From NCBI GenBank assembly GCA_036365145.1, contig JAEOAD010000012.1, positions 42,786,501 through 42,850,500 on the forward strand: DNA of 64,000 nucleotides, given 5' to 3'. The DNA comes from Orientallactaga sibirica. Taxonomy: Eukaryota; Chordata; Mammalia; Rodentia; Dipodidae. The position numbers were made by a program, and so were the translations under genes. Positions 1 to 13,056 of this stretch are shown here, one piece after another. Numbering within the stretch: position 1 is the stretch's first letter; every line of letters starts with the position of its first letter. Under the pieces are notes generated by a model. That model was not told where the DNA came from. It was given only the letters and a program-made list of their open reading frames with translations, and did not search any database.

Positions 1-1345
1 GGAGGGCATGGCAGGAGGGAAGGGTAAGGGTGGCAAATGGACACAAAACTGGACCAAAATGGAAATGGTACCATAAAAATTCTGTATTCTGAAAGACAGA
101 CTAAAAGGATGAACCTTCATCAGGTCCTTAGAGGGAACACCTGAATCACAGGGCCCTAGAGATGGTATGATGAAGACTAACCATTAATCTTCTCCTGTTT
201 CTCTCTCTTTCCCTCTTTTCTGTTTCTCTTTTATATTACCTATCTTTTTCTTCCTTCTTTTCCCTTGGCACTGGCATGTAACCCCCAGTACCAGCACTTG
301 GGTAACATCCACAATGAGCTGTTGATCAGAAAGACCTACAAGTTTTCCCAAAAGAAGACAGATTTCTGTCTGAGTACTTTGATGACCCACCAAAGGTTAA
401 TGGTAAGACCCTACTTCAAAAGACACCATATGCTATTGGTACAGAAAATGGAGTGACCTGGCTGGAATCTGGAAGACAGTCAATTCCCAGACAGTTAGCT
501 TGTCTAGTGCCAGTAGGTGCTACATGAGTGACTGGGGGAAAGTGACCAACAACTGTCCCAGCAACTGGTGGTCTAAGCTACTCAGCAGCCAACAACTTGA
601 ATGATGCTCACCCAAGTGCAATAGTGGCACACATCCATGGTGGTAACCACTGCTCTTGGAATGGCTTACAGATCCAATAAGTGGAACAGAACACAAAGCT
701 GGAACTGGGAAACAAATCAGAACTATATCAAAAACTGAGCCCACTCTCCAATATCAAGCTCCCTCCAGTCTTGGGTTACAAGAGGGCCTACACCTATTAA
801 ATTCTCTCTAAAATAATAATGGTTATCTCATTTATCCACTGCTGTCTTCACTCTCTGTTGAAGAATTTGATTCTCTTTTTCATATGGATGCAGATCCTGA
901 AGAATCAGCCCATCGCACCTCACCAGGGCCCCAGCTGTAACCGTAGAGTAATGGAGGAAATGAGAAAGTGTGCTGCTTTATTGGTGAACCTGGTACCATC
1001 ACAAGGGTGAAGGAGATAGTTACACACAAAGAACACTTAACTCTTTCCAAGACACAGAGGTTCCCAAGACCTCATCACTGAAGTAGACCTAAAACGAATC
1101 CAACATGACTCTGGTAAATTCATAGAAGAGGAGGCAGAAAGTCTGTTATAGCCACAAGTTGGGACATTTTGCATAGAGACATTGCCTCTTCCTCATAACT
1201 AATGACTACCTCCACAATGCACTACTCATATTCCCCAAAGAGGAGGGTCCCTTCAGAGCAGGGAAGACAGGGAGGATGCTAAGGATGGTATCACATGGCT
1301 GTATACACACTGTGTACATAACTAATAAAATAATAATAAAAGAAG
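1..1345 (+). mobile_element. L1 (LINE-1) 3' UTR, truncated by window edge
   Basis: This stretch aligns by eye, block after block, with 58050-59400, which lies directly downstream of a readable L1 ORF2 C-terminus. Shared blocks include the purine-rich start ending in AAAACTGGACC, the GGTACCATAAAA block, the CACAATGAGCTGTTGATCAG block, the GAGGGCCTACACCTATTAAA block, and the end with GGCTGTATACACAC then TACATAACTAATAAAATAA. No open coding sequence is conserved between the copies, so short ORFs inside it are not genes. ORF2 would lie before base 1. Confidence 0.85.
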
Positions 1346-1655
1346 TAAAGAAATATGTTCAGGGGCCATTGTGGAAGAGGTGGCAGAAAGAATGTAAGAG
1401 CCAAAGGAAGGGTAGGACTTCTTACAATGTGCTTGTCCAGACACAAAATGGCATGGATGTCCATGATGTCATAGTGCCTCAAGAACATCATAATAAGAGG
1501 AAAAGATGATGACATCAAAATAAAAGAGAGACCGATTGAAAAGGGGAAGGTTTATGGTTAGAGTGGAGTTGCAAAGGGGAAAGTGGGGGGAGGAAGAGAA
1601 TTACCATGGGTTATTGTCTATAATTATGGAAGTTGTCAATAAATAATAAATTATA
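1346..1655 (+). mobile_element. Older L1 3' end
   Basis: It begins with a GGTGGCAGAAAGAATGTAAGAGCC block resembling the L1 3' UTR at 59215-59245 (GGGGCAGAAAGATTGTTAGAGCC). It ends in a polypurine-rich segment and TTGTCAATAAATAATAAA, the same kind of end seen on the minus strand at 40442-40490. Inference: an older L1 tail into which, or next to which, the younger L1 at 1-1345 was placed. Confidence 0.6.
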
Positions 1656-1938
1656 AAATAAGATAGCTGTGGTCTACACTTGAAAATATTTTGCAAATAA
1701 ATTTTATGTATACCTATAATTTTTTTAATTTTCCCAAATTTTTTGATTAAAAGTAAAATTGTTTACTAATTTACAGTTAAATACAGCTGTCTGTCTTTCT
1801 TTTTTTTTTTTTTTTTTTTGGTAGCAATTCAGTTTCTCTTTGTTCTCATTCAACAAGCAATGCAATTTTCCCCATTAATCATATTGTTTTATGCTTGAGT
1901 TTTGTTGAAAAATTTATTTACATTTAATCTTAACTAAA
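1656..1938. other. AT-rich spacer with poly-T tract
   Basis: Unique-looking AT-rich DNA with a T run of about 20 at 1800-1819. No gene or RNA signal is visible. Confidence 0.5.
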
Positions 1939-2144
1939 GGACTAGAGAGAATGCTTAGTGGTTAAGGTGCATGCCTGTGAAGCCTAAGGACTCAGGTTCA
2001 ATTCTGCAGGTCCCATTCAAGCCAGATGCACATGGTGGCACATGCGTCTGGAGTGGCTATAGGCCCTGGTGCACCCATTCTCACTCTCTTTCTCTCTATC
2101 TCTCTCCCTCTCTGTCTCTAATAAGTGAAAATTAACCTTTAAAA
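1939..2144 (+). mobile_element. B2-superfamily (DIP-like) tRNA-derived SINE
   Basis: The tRNA-like head carries an A box (GCTTAGTGGTTAAGG) and a B box (GGTTCAATTC). It is followed by the body GCCAGATGCACATGGTGGCACATGCG, a CT-rich tract and an A-rich end. A 13-bp target-site duplication, AATCTTAACTAAA, flanks it at 1926-1938 and 2145-2157, which fixes the boundaries. The internal A/B boxes would be the Pol III promoter. Confidence 0.92.
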
Positions 2145-2157
2145 AATCTTAACTAAA

Positions 2158-4900
2158 TATATAAATTTAAATTCTTTAAGAAATCAATTAGCAATGAATT
2201 TAATATGACAGATTTATTTTTCCTCTTGATAAAAGTCAGGTTATAAATGATTCTATTTGAGAAATATGCTGTTTTAATGTTAGCACACATTCTATCTCTA
2301 GTTTCCAGGTGAATGCACCACTTTTTTGCTACTTTCTGGGCTTGGGACACAAGTCATTTTCTTTTCAGATTGTGATCTAAAAGCTGCTCACATCTACTGG
2401 TTAAAATGTGATCACATGATTTGAGTAATTTCTTCTTGGGCAACCCAAACAAAATTTGGGTTAAAAAGATGTGTTTCTAAAAGGAAAAAAGGATGCTCTT
2501 GTAGGAAAATAAAAATCCTATGTTTCATGATAGGCACCTTGTCCTATTTATAAATACTATTTAGCTTTATTAATTATAGATTTTATTAAATTTTAATGTA
2601 TTTTAGGTAAAATGGAAAAATGTTAAGATAGTCAAGGACACTAAATATTCTCTGTGATAAATATTTGGAAAGAAAGTAATATGAAGCTATGACACTTGTC
2701 CCAATAACAGGGTCTAAAGAATTATTCAGAATGATTATTTTGCATCTGATAGATTAGATATAATATTTTAATTGTGGAAGAAGATTTCTGCTTGTCTGAA
2801 GTACTTCTTACTCAAAATGTTATATGATTTAATGTGCTTTGGTTAAGAAGTTTATTTCTTTTAGGTTTGTGAGTGATGGGGGGTAGAAATTCTTTGGGGT
2901 CTGATGTTCTTGGGGAGAGAAAAGAGCTAAGAGGAATAGAGATGGGGAATGTTTTCTGTTGTCCCAATCAGAATTGCCCACACTTGCTGATAGGCTGACC
3001 ATAAACCATTTAAGAAATTTTGTACAAGTGACAAGACCAAGGAGCTGTAAATGCAAACAAAGGCACTGGTTTCTGGGTGTAAGCAGTGCTGCTCAAAGAC
3101 TTGGGTGGTTAAAAGAAACAGGATTTCTTGGGATTTCATTTCCTCAATTCTGCCATAGATAATATAATACATTTGTCTTTTCTTTGTGCCTGATACAGAT
3201 TGTAGGCAAAGTAAAGGGAGTCACATGGAAGATAAAGAGAATGTTTGCTGCATTTGTATGCAGCCCCAAGACTGACAATGTTATGTAGTTACAGTGGAGA
3301 AATCTAGACAAGAATATTTTAACTTTCAAAGCAAGATGTGCATCCCTGGAGGATTGATTACAGTCTACACATGTGTGTACTCAGAGATGAGGTGATTTAA
3401 GATACAGTGTTCTTCAAACTGTAATGAACGTGCAAATTATGAAGAGACCAAGTCAAACTGTGAATTCTGGTTTACTATGTGGGGTGAGGTTGAGACTGCC
3501 AAGTGTACTGATGTTGAACAGTAACAATGGGTTAATAACACTGAGTTAATCAGGCCCTGATCATTACATCTGACACATTCTGAAAGTCAGACATGTCTGG
3601 ATTTCAAAACTTCTAGCTGAGTAAAATACTTCACTTCCCTGAGGCTCAGTTTCATTACTCAAGTAAGCTTTTATGGCAGTGCAGTCTTTACTATTTCTAT
3701 CCCACAAAGACTTCCTATTTTCTTCTTGTGTTCCTGGTTGAACCATTGTGCCCTTTGCTGTTCAGTGTAGTCATGTACCTGCTTTGATCAATAAAATATA
3801 GAATAAATGCTATCTGACACTAGTGTGATTTACTATGCCTTGTCTGTAATATTCTATGACATGTTGATCATGGGCACCAGCAAAGCAGGGACCTCAGCAA
3901 ACCCTAGTTGGATATGTGACAAAGAAATGGATTTTAGTGGATATAACTCATTGAGATTGAGAGGAGGTTTATTAAATTCATCCAATCTAGTTTTACTCTG
4001 TTACAACATGAAATGCAAAATGTCATATATATATATACTGGCTACAATACAGACATTCTTTTCTTTTTACCTCCTCTCAATCTCTTACAATCTAGCTTTA
4101 TGTCATTTTTCTACATCTGTTCTATGAGAGTAATAAGATAATATAAGAATGCTGGAAATTATATTTATCTCTGTTCTTTTTTGTCCTTGTAATGTTATGC
4201 TGATTTAGAGATGTAGAACTTGCAGAAAAATGAACCTTGGGATCTGTCCAGAACTTCTTTCTGTCCATTATCATGACTAATTTCAAGTCAGCTCGAGCTG
4301 TTCTACTGAGTTCTAATCTGTTGGGTGATATTTAACATTATAACTGATAGAGAAAAACAACAACTGCTGAAGCAAGACCCCAAAATGGACAGTTAGTCAC
4401 ACTGATGACTATTTTCTATTTGTAATATTACATTTTTATTTCTGCATATTTCTGCTTCCTGGAAGAGTGGCATTTTTATGATCCCTTTGGGTGTTTTCTT
4501 AAACTGGCACCAACGTGGCAAAGGTTCTTCTTCTATTTTTGAACCACTAGTTCCTTTAATGTTCCATCTACCCTAAGAAGAAAAGTATTAGCCAGCATTT
4601 TCTTGACCTTTTGCTGGGTTATAATTTAATTGTCTGGTATTTCTTTATTCCCTTTACCTTTTTTTCCTCCTCTATAATCATAAGACAGAACAAGAATCAC
4701 CAGCTAGTCAGAATTAGAGTCAATTTATATAAATGTTTTAACTGTCTTCCTTTCTACTTTCCTTGTAATAATTTTCCATTTTTCTGGTTCTTTTGTTCTG
4801 TTTATCTTTTAATTTTATCATCTAGAGTCTATGTTTCCTTATTTATCTCTTATAATTATTAAACAAGTTTTAACATATGTGAAATCTGTCATATTAATGT
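2158..4900. other. Unique AT-rich intergenic DNA
   Basis: I see no conserved coding pattern, splice-bounded exon candidate, RNA gene or recognisable young repeat. Short ORFs here (for example 3807-4127) have no domain, repeat or family signature and are expected by chance. Confidence 0.5.
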
Positions 4901-4909
4901 GTAATATGT

Positions 4910-5395
4910 CATGGGCATGTATTCATTCATTCTTCAACAAATATCTATTTTAGCACTCTCTAACTCTGAGTATGTGACATTAAAATTTCAAAATCTCATC
5001 ATTCATGAAGCATATGTTCTAAGAAGTAGATGAGACTAATACACAAGAAGTACAGAGGCAAGTAATTCTCTATGAGGCAATTAAATCAAGAAGGACAACA
5101 CAGACACTCTTTAATGATGGCTGTAACCTTAAATAAGATTTAAGTGGAAGTATTCATTGATTAAATGGTGTTTAAGCTGAAACCAACAGAGGGAGTGGAA
5201 GAACTATGGGATAACCTGGAAAAATTTTCAGCAGAGGCAATAGAAAGAATCTATAGCCATACTGTCATCAGGGGCTTAGATTGATGAAGGGCTTGCCAAT
5301 TTCACCTATGAAGGTGGTTTTGAGAATCAATATGTGACAGAGGGAGGAGACGGATAGAGGGCCACAGAGAGTTTATGAGTTAATCCTAAACATAG
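4910..5395 (+). repeat. Ancient mammalian interspersed repeat remnant
   Basis: ATTCATTCATTCTTCAACAAATATCTATTT is followed by degraded text of the kind seen in old mammalian repeats (last-out, AGCAYC-like and GAAGGGCTTG blocks). The same opening motif recurs degraded at about 52593 and 53950. I infer an L2- or MIR-age relic; the family is not certain. Confidence 0.4.
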
Positions 5396-6986
5396 AGTAC
5401 ATCTTTTTTTAAAATTCCCTTGATTGTGGCTTAATTATTTGAGTTCATCTAAATTCATGGGAAGCTGAGAAATGTAATGTATTTTTGTGCTCAAGAGAAA
5501 AGAATAAGGATTTGGTAAATAGATAGAGATTTCCTGGCTTAGCATAAATATACATTACTTAAGTCATACCATTTATAGTTTGCTGCCTATGAATGCATTT
5601 AATGAATGGAATTCTTGTAAAAAGAATACTTTATTACTATTTTTAATTTATTATATTACTAACAAAAATGTAATTTGATCTCTTGAGTAGAATGTTTAAA
5701 AGGTATGATTTTCCTGGTTTACAAATTCCTTGTCACAGGAGCCAAATCTCATGATACCTGAGGCCAGGCATAGAACTATGTTCTGACTACCCCTTATTGG
5801 TAAAGGACTCCCATTCTTAGTATTCTTTCAGATTCAGAAAATTGAAAATAGAGCTTCAAAATTTACTGTACCACTAAGACTACATAAAATTAAAAAAAAA
5901 AACAGCTGCCATTAGGATGAATGGATGATGAACTATGTAGAATGATAAATCTTCCTGGTTATGCTTGTAAACATTAGGGAAGTAAAAATAGAGAGGGTCA
6001 TGGAATACGTATAACAGGAAAGAGAAAAGGGGACAAACAAGGGAAGGAAGGAAAGCAGCTGGAGGGGGATCAGTGAGAGTAATGAATGACATCTACATAT
6101 GAACATATAATGATGAAAGCAATTATTTTGCATTATAAAATAAAAAATCACTTAAAAATAAGAAATGCTGATACACAGGCACATGTAATATGTAATAAAT
6201 AATTTTCTCAGGTGGAAGATTATTAAGAAATGATTGGATCACCAGAGTGTTAGCTTAATCAATAGATTGATGACTTCATAGCTGAATAACCTATTAAAAG
6301 TTTGTGCTTAATTATAGGAAGTAGGCAAGTGGTGGAATCCTTTGAAGTGTATATAGCCTCTCCTTAGCCCTTTCTCTGTCTCCTTTCCCCTCTTTTCCTC
6401 ACCACTTTAACCCCTCTACCTCTTCTATCTAGCTGCCATTAGGTGAGCAATTTTCTTCAGCCTAGCCCTTTTAGTGAGTTGTTTCAGACTCACTCCTGAC
6501 CCTCAGCCATGGATCCAACTTACCATCTTCTGAACCTCTGAAAAATATTGTACAAAAGATATTCTTCCTCCTTTAAGCTGTTTTCCTCATATTTTTCCCC
6601 AGCAACTGGATCTAACAGAATTGTATGTAAACCAACAAGTGGATCCACTTCTATTATTTGCTGCACAACTCTGGGTATTTAGCAGTGTTGAGAGATGGAG
6701 GGAGGATTAGAATCTGGTTTCTGAGACCAAACTGTCTCCTTTGACTCCTGACTTCATCTCATACTTATTCAGTTGGCTCCATCCCTCTGGAGAAGCCTGG
6801 TTATTGCACTTTATAGTGAATCATAGTATTTTTAAAGTCATAGCTAATCTGTCCTATATAACACTGAATACATATTTATGAATAAATAAAATAATAAGCA
6901 AATACTTTCTATCATTTGTATTTTTAAATATCATATATACTAATCCTTATTTAAATCAATTTTTCTTGTTATTTTATAATATACTC
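5396..6986. other. Intergenic DNA with possible L1 tail at 5880-6150
   Basis: Mostly unique AT-rich sequence. The part at 5980-6150 (purine-rich GGAAAGAGAAAAGGGG, then GATCAGTGAGAGTAATGAATGACATCTACATATG, ending in an A-rich AATAAAAAAT stretch) has the composition of an old L1 3' end, but I could not align it to the copies in this window. Confidence 0.35.
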
Positions 6987-7124
6987 TTTTTTTTTTTTTT
7001 TTTTTTTTTTTTTGGTTTTTTAAGGTAATCACTCTGGTCCAGGCTAACCTGGAAAACAAGTCTCAGGGTAAAACCCTATATCCTCCTACCTCTTAGTGCT
7101 GGGATTAGGCCACCATGCCCAGCT
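6987..7124 (-). mobile_element. B1 SINE (7SL-derived)
   Basis: Read on the minus strand it runs from GGGCATGGTGGCC through the TAATCCCAGCACTAAGAGG block to an A-rich tail, seen here as a long T run at 6987-7013. Similar AT-rich words (TAATATACT / TAATATATAT) flank both sides and may be the target duplication. Confidence 0.85.
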
Positions 7125-7990
7125 AATATATATCTTTTTTTTAATGTGGGTGAACAATCTCGAGAATGTATGTAGTGATGGGATAAACACTGGGATAAAC
7201 AGTGAGGGAAATGGGATTAATTTATACAATTGACCATTCATATATTTACCCAGCCATTCTACACATGAAGACACATCTGCAAGAATGTCTGGCACCTAGG
7301 AACAAGGAATATACTAAAGCATTAATAATAACACTTTTAATAAAAACTAATTCAAGTGACCATCTAAATACTTATTGACAGAAACATGGATAAATTACAG
7401 GACACAAAGAATAAAACAGTAAAGAATGGTTGATTGTATCAGCAATGGTGTGGATTTTTGTTTTATGCCCATCTCTTAGTCTATGCTCTTCTCAGTATCT
7501 TTGCATATACTGACTCTGAGTTTGACCATACGCTTTGTCCAATGGAGAAATAAAAATGCAGTGCAAAAAAAAAAAAATAAGTGATTGTTCATTGGAACAT
7601 GCTGAGCATGGAAACTATGAAACCTGCTACTGTATGTTTGAGCCTAGGCCAACCTCCCAGGGAAATCCTTTTCTAGTTAACTCTATCATCTGCAACTGAC
7701 AGCCATGACCTACTAATAGCCAGCATCGCTCACCAGCCATATAAAGAATGCCATCATGAATAAACAAGTTCTCATAAATCTCTACCTTGCTTCTTGCTGC
7801 TGCATGCATATACACATGGAAGCTAGAGGAGTTCTGACAATCTCAGACCAGCCTGGCACATTGGCCCCAGTTACTTGGGAATTAACAAGTGGTTGCTCTT
7901 TAACACCACTATGTTTTGAGACGGTTTGTTATAGAACAACAACAAAAAAATGAAATTTGCCACAAATTCAGGATATAAAAATAATAATTT
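7125..7990. other. Unique intergenic DNA
   Basis: No supportable gene or repeat is recognised. A short A run lies at 7566-7577. Confidence 0.45.
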
Positions 7991-8229
7991 GGGGGCTGGA
8001 GAAATGGCTTAGCAGTTAAGACATTTGCCTGCAAAGCCAAAGGATCCTTGTTTGATTTTCCAGGACCCACTTAAGTCAGATGCACAAGGGGCACATGCAT
8101 CTGGAGTTCATTTGCAGTGGCTGGAGGCCCTGGCATGCCCATTCTCTCTCTGTCTGCCTCTCTTCTCCCCTCTCTCTCTCTCTCTCTCTCTCTGCTTGAA
8201 ATAAATAAATAAATAAATATAAAAAGTTT
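7991..8229 (+). mobile_element. B2-superfamily (DIP-like) SINE
   Basis: Head GGGGGCTGGAGAAATGGCTTAGCAGTTAAG, body GTCAGATGCACAAGGGGCACATGC and GCAGTGGCTGGAGGCCCTGG, a (CT)n tract at 8168-8193 and an (AAAT)n tail. Imperfect repeats resembling AAAAATAATAATTT flank it. Confidence 0.9.
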
Positions 8230-9762
8230 AAAAAATAATTTTAACTCAGACAGTTAAACTATATTTTCTTTTTTGTACCTTAAATATATAAAACAGAAAA
8301 CATATTTATATGATGCAGCATATTTTCCACTTTTATTTCCTTACTAAATATTTTATTTCCAAAAAGACAAAGTAGGGCATAATATAGGGTATTATATTTG
8401 ATTAATATTCTATTTAACATGTAAGTTACTTATAAATTTTATCCTAATAGTAGCAAGGAACACCATATGTGATTTCACAAATCTTTTGGACAACCCATAG
8501 AATAAATTTTTAAAAATATATTTAGTGAAAATATAATTATATGTGTTATAAATACTCTCTGAGTAAATATGAAACATAAAATTTAACTTATAATAGGAAA
8601 TTACTGAGTTACATTGTTTTATGAATATTTGAAAGCATTTGGCATTAGTCCATTCAGAAAATTTGACAATTTGATAGGTAACTGTGACTTACCACAATTA
8701 TTTTCATTGTTAGATTATTAGCTGAACACACACATTCATTCAATGGCGATTTGTACTTTCACATCTCTGAATCAGATTATTGTGTATTTTACACTAAAAA
8801 CTTTTGATTCTTACACTTATAGTTGGTTGTGTTCCTCCTTTCTTAATTATGATCATATTCTAAAGACTAACAATACTTTTGTCCCCTTGATTAATGTTCA
8901 GCAGTTCTTAGCCAAACCTTCAAAAATCATATTTTACTGATGATTGACTTCTTTCATGAGTATTTGTTAATTCATGTATTTATAGAGTGAATTTTATTAC
9001 CTTTAAAATCCAAGGCCAACTTGAAAGGGCTTATTTTGGGTTGTTTCTTAATAATTATATAAGGTATTTTTCTACAATAAAAGGTTACCTTACAGTATTT
9101 CTTCCTGCATAACATTTTTTCTGTCTTATACAGCATAAAAATTTGATAAAGCTATTTAGAGGAAAGCATTTTATAGTATATATTCATATAGAGACTCTTA
9201 TTAGTTGACCTAAGGATTCATAAATTGCTGAATCAAATCAGAATAATTACAAAGGAGATGTCATTTGGAATTGAACAAGCAATTTAAGTAACTCAAAATA
9301 GTAGAGATTGGTCTGGAAAGGAATCTAGCTAGCACGGTATCTTGATAAACTATATGAATATCAAAATGCAATCTGTGATTAATTTTGCAAGTTAAAGAAA
9401 GTGTTAAGTTGAGATGTCAAATTGTCTAACACAAAGAATTGCTGAGTTATAGATCCTGTTGAGTTTTCCATGAAGACCTGTAAAATTGTAATTTTGAATA
9501 AACAAAACAAAAAAACTTTGCAATGCCCAAGAGAGATAAAAAAATGTATTCAATCAAGCATAAAAGATGTATTAAAGGACTGATAAAATGGAAAGAAAAC
9601 CAAAGGTGAAAAGTCAAGGAAATCACATTGTGTTCCTAATGAACAATAAACCCAGAATAGAATAAAGGCAAGAATTTTCCAGGTGACAATAATTTCTCAC
9701 TGCTTATTTTGAAGTTTAATTTAAAATGTATCTTTTGCTTTTTGTTCTGGTTAAGAACTTTT
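8230..9762. other. Unique AT-rich intergenic DNA
   Basis: I see no gene, RNA or repeat I can support. Confidence 0.5.
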
Positions 9763-10017
9763 GGGAGGGTTGCTGGAAAGACAGCTCAGTGGTTAAAGGA
9801 CTTGCTTGCAAAGACTGATAGGTTCAATTCCCAAGTGCCCACGTAAAGCCAGACATACAAAGAGGCATATGCATCTGGAATTTGTTTGCTGAGGCTGGAG
9901 GCTCTGGTGTGTCTATATATACACAAATACTTTCTCTCTTCCTCTCCCTCGCTCTGTGTCTCCCTCTCTTGTGCTCATACACAAATAAATTTTGAAAATG
10001 TTTTTTTTTTTTTTTTC
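9763..10017 (+). mobile_element. B2-superfamily (DIP-like) SINE
   Basis: Diverged copy with head TTGCTGGAAAGACAGCTCAGTGGTTAAAGG, B box GGTTCAATTC, body AAGCCAGACATACAAAGAGGCATATGC, a CT-rich tract and a T/A-rich end. An approximate target duplication (AAGAACTTTT upstream, AAGAACCTTTT downstream) flanks it. The divergence suggests it is older than the copies at 18141 and 22723. Confidence 0.88.
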
Positions 10018-10030
10018 AAAAGAACCTTTT

Positions 10031-11370
10031 GCATGCGTCCACATTTCTCCATTTCCCTCATAAGGACAACGTGAACACAAACATGATATCCATGTGGAAG
10101 TGCAGGGTCAAGGCCTTGGGCTTTCAGCACAGAGAGTCATTCATTAGGTTTGGGAAGCCACAGCATGACTGAAACAGTGCATTTTTCATAATGTGTGCAT
10201 CTCTTTTGAACAACTGACTTTAAACTTGTAGGCAACTGAGAGAACATGAGGAAAAAAATAATTTCTTTTTACAAAGGCAATCACATTAATTTTAGCAAGC
10301 CCCTGGCCCCATGAGCATAAAAGTTCCAAAACATTATCTATTAAGATTTTGTTTAGGACAATATTTTGACTTCCTCAAGTAGTATTATGCCATTATTTCT
10401 AGAGTCCTGATATAGAGAAATGGTATAAAATGGATGTAGCTAATCAGGGAATAGACTCCACATAGTAGAATACTTCTAAGGATATGAAAGCTTTACTTGA
10501 TGTGTGAAAAGCTGTTACAAGAGCCCTGCACAGCAGCATAATTAAACACAATTCAGATTTGTCCTGAATCTGCCTATCACAACTATTTGTTTGAAAATCA
10601 GGTTCTTTATATCTCTCTGAATATGCAGCAAGTTCTTTTCAATCAGTAATACAATAGATGATTATTGTACTCCTCACAGAAACCTTTAGTATTCATTAGG
10701 ATTTCATTATGGAGTTAAGGAGGAAATGGAGAAACAGAATTGCCTTCTGTCAAAAGAATTCACCATGCAGTTTGCTTCAGGAGACTGATTTCTACAGAGT
10801 GAAGGGGAAGATAATATGATTTGTTAATGATAACTGAACAATATTATGGATAACCTCATCATCAGTGTCTTTCATTAGATGGTCATTTATTCAATGCTAC
10901 GAAGGCTTTGCATTTTCATTGTCTCTCTTGGGGTCTGACACACTTCATTCTTACAGACCTTCTGTCTTTCACTGGAAACCACCTCTTGTTGGGACTAGGC
11001 AGCTGGAATTACAATAAAGGGTGACAGATAAATATTTGTTAATGTACACATGCTCTACTGAAGTTTTTCTCTCTGAAAACCTGTAAGTGCCCTGAGACAG
11101 CTGTTGGTAATTGGGAGTTTGATCAGGGAGGTAAGTGCAGAAATAAACACATCATCACTTTCCATTTTAAAGCCTTTATAATTTGTGTTATTGTTTTTAT
11201 TGGCAAAGACATACTCATAAAGTTATGGATATCATTTAGATGGCAAATTGAGTTGGCTCAAAAGAAATGCTTTAGAAAATTATTGTCTGTGATTTTAGTT
11301 TTTCAGCTTGTTTGGTGTTCAAACCTGGAACAATAGACCTCAAATAATATGTAATCTTAAGAATTCTCAA
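10031..11370. other. Unique intergenic DNA
   Basis: Nothing coding or repetitive is recognised. The sequence is less AT-extreme than its neighbours (for example 10500-11100) and would be a candidate for old conserved non-coding DNA, but that cannot be judged without alignment. Confidence 0.4.
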
Positions 11371-11728
11371 CAGGCTAGGAAGATAGATTAGTCTATAAAG
11401 TGTTTGCTGTGCAAGAAGGAGGACCTGAGTGTAAGTCGAGCTTTGGTGATATGTGAGTGTAATTGCAGCACTGAGGAGGCAAAGGCAAAAGAGAGTCCCT
11501 GTAGCTCACTGGCAAGTTAGCTGAATAGATGAGTTCCAGTTGGAGTGCATGATGCTGTCTTAAAATAAGGTAGAGAGTAAGTGAGGAAGATGCTCAGCAT
11601 CAACCACTGGCCCCTACGTCCACTCTCATGCATGTGCATGTGCTTGCAAACACACACACGTGTCTATGCAATACAAGTATATGACCAAGCATACATGCAT
11701 GCAGAACACATACTATACACAAAATAAA
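11371..11728 (+). mobile_element. B4/RSINE-type (ID-B1 composite) SINE
   Basis: An ID-like head (GGCTAGGAAGATAGATTAGTCTATAAAGTG) leads into a B1-like middle (GTAATTGCAGCACTGAGGAGGCAAAGGC, then a diverged TCCCTGTAGCTCACTGGC block). A tail with alternating CATGCATG and ACACAC words follows. This order is characteristic of B4-type rodent SINEs. The copy is old and diverged. Confidence 0.8.
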
Positions 11729-12379
11729 ATCACCAGACTTTGATTTAGAATACAAATGTTTATATAATGTACAGTCTATGATTGTCTAATATTCCACTCC
11801 AATTTTCCACACAAATGGTTGTGCGCTCCAAACTATGGTCATGTGGTTTGCAGCATAGAAAGGAGAGGAGTAAATATTCCCTCCCCAGTAAAGATGGGTT
11901 TGGTTAGTTGACTAAGTCACCTAAAATTATGGTGGTAATGCTGAGAAACTTAGGGACCGTAGCATGCCTTTGCCAGCTTACATACTCTACTGTTTACTAT
12001 GAGATTGATGTGATCAGAATAGAGCTGCTCTTTGAGTCTTGGCCCCAAACATTATGGATCAGAGAAAAGCTGTCTGAGCCACAGCTGCTATTTTTACCCC
12101 ACTAAGCTGTAGACTCTTTGTTCTATAATGGATGATAGAGTGTAGCATAGATATACTTGCATGCAGTACCAAACAAATAGTTTCGATTTAAAACATATTT
12201 TGTTCCTCTAATATTTATTATTAAAATAGTCATTTAGCCATAAATACAAAAAATATACAATTATTTTGTCTAGGTCATTGGCTCAAACTTCTGTAGATGG
12301 TTCACTATACTAATATTTCCCAGTTTTTAATTGTAATAAGATATCCATTGTAGAACTTATATCTTAATCATTTTAACAG
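11729..12379. other. Unique intergenic DNA
   Basis: No supportable feature. The ORF at 11908-12105 has no family signature. Confidence 0.45.
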
Positions 12380-12715
12380 GTCAGTGGTATAAAATAAAAT
12401 AATAATTCAATCTACTCTGTCCTCCCACCCTTGCATTCACCTATCTACTGCCATAATAACTTGTACTGCTTCATACAAATGGAATTAAAAATTATTTTTC
12501 CTTTTATTGATGGCTTATTTCACCTCAGCTCATAGTTTAAGGGTTCACCTTGCTGAAGAATATTTTAGAATGTTCCTCCTTATCAAAAGGGAATCACATT
12601 CCATTGTGTATATGCACATTCAAACCATATTGTGTGTATCCATACATCTGCAGATAGATATTTTTAACATTGTTGCTATTATGAATATTGATGCTATAAA
12701 TGTGGGAATATAGCT
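12380..12715 (-). mobile_element. Ancient L1 (L1M-type) fragment
   Basis: The plus strand shows the degraded complement of an old L1 3' ORF2 region, including TTCCATTGTGTATATGCACATTCAAACCATATTGTG and GTTGCTATTATGAATATTGATGCTATAAATGTGGGAATAT. This order is seen in mammalian-wide L1 relics read backwards. No frame is kept. Confidence 0.6.
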
Positions 12716-12845
12716 GAGTTCAGATCCTCAGTACCTATGTAAAATGTTGGGTATAGTGGTTTGTGTCTGTAATCCCAGTGGTAGGGAGGGGGAGACAGGA
12801 TGATTCACTTTGTAACAATACTCGGTCTTGCTGTCTATGAATACG
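12716..12845 (+). mobile_element. B4-type SINE fragment
   Basis: GAGTTCAGATCCTCAGTACC, then GTTTGTGTCTGTAATCCCAGTGGTAGGGAGGGGGAGACAGGATGATT. This matches the second half of the head and the B1-like core of the B4-type elements elsewhere in the window; the start and tail are missing. Confidence 0.55.
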
Positions 12846-13056
12846 AATGTACTTCCACTCTCTTATGCTTTCATTGTTTTTTTTTTTTTGCCAGTGATTT
12901 TTAGTTTTTACTTGATGTATAGATCTTTCATCTCCTTATTAATTTATGAGTAATGTATGACTGTTTTATTCTTATTTATGCTATTAAAATGGCATTATTC
13001 TTATAATTTCATTTTAGATTGTTCATTATTATCTTGTAAGAATTTGATTAATTTTT

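Noticed and set aside
7991..8060. tRNA gene (A and B boxes present)
   Set aside because: The boxes belong to the SINE head; no cloverleaf with acceptor stem, and the sequence continues into the SINE body.
10031..11370. Conserved regulatory element
   Set aside because: Only composition suggests it; needs cross-species alignment, which is not available here.
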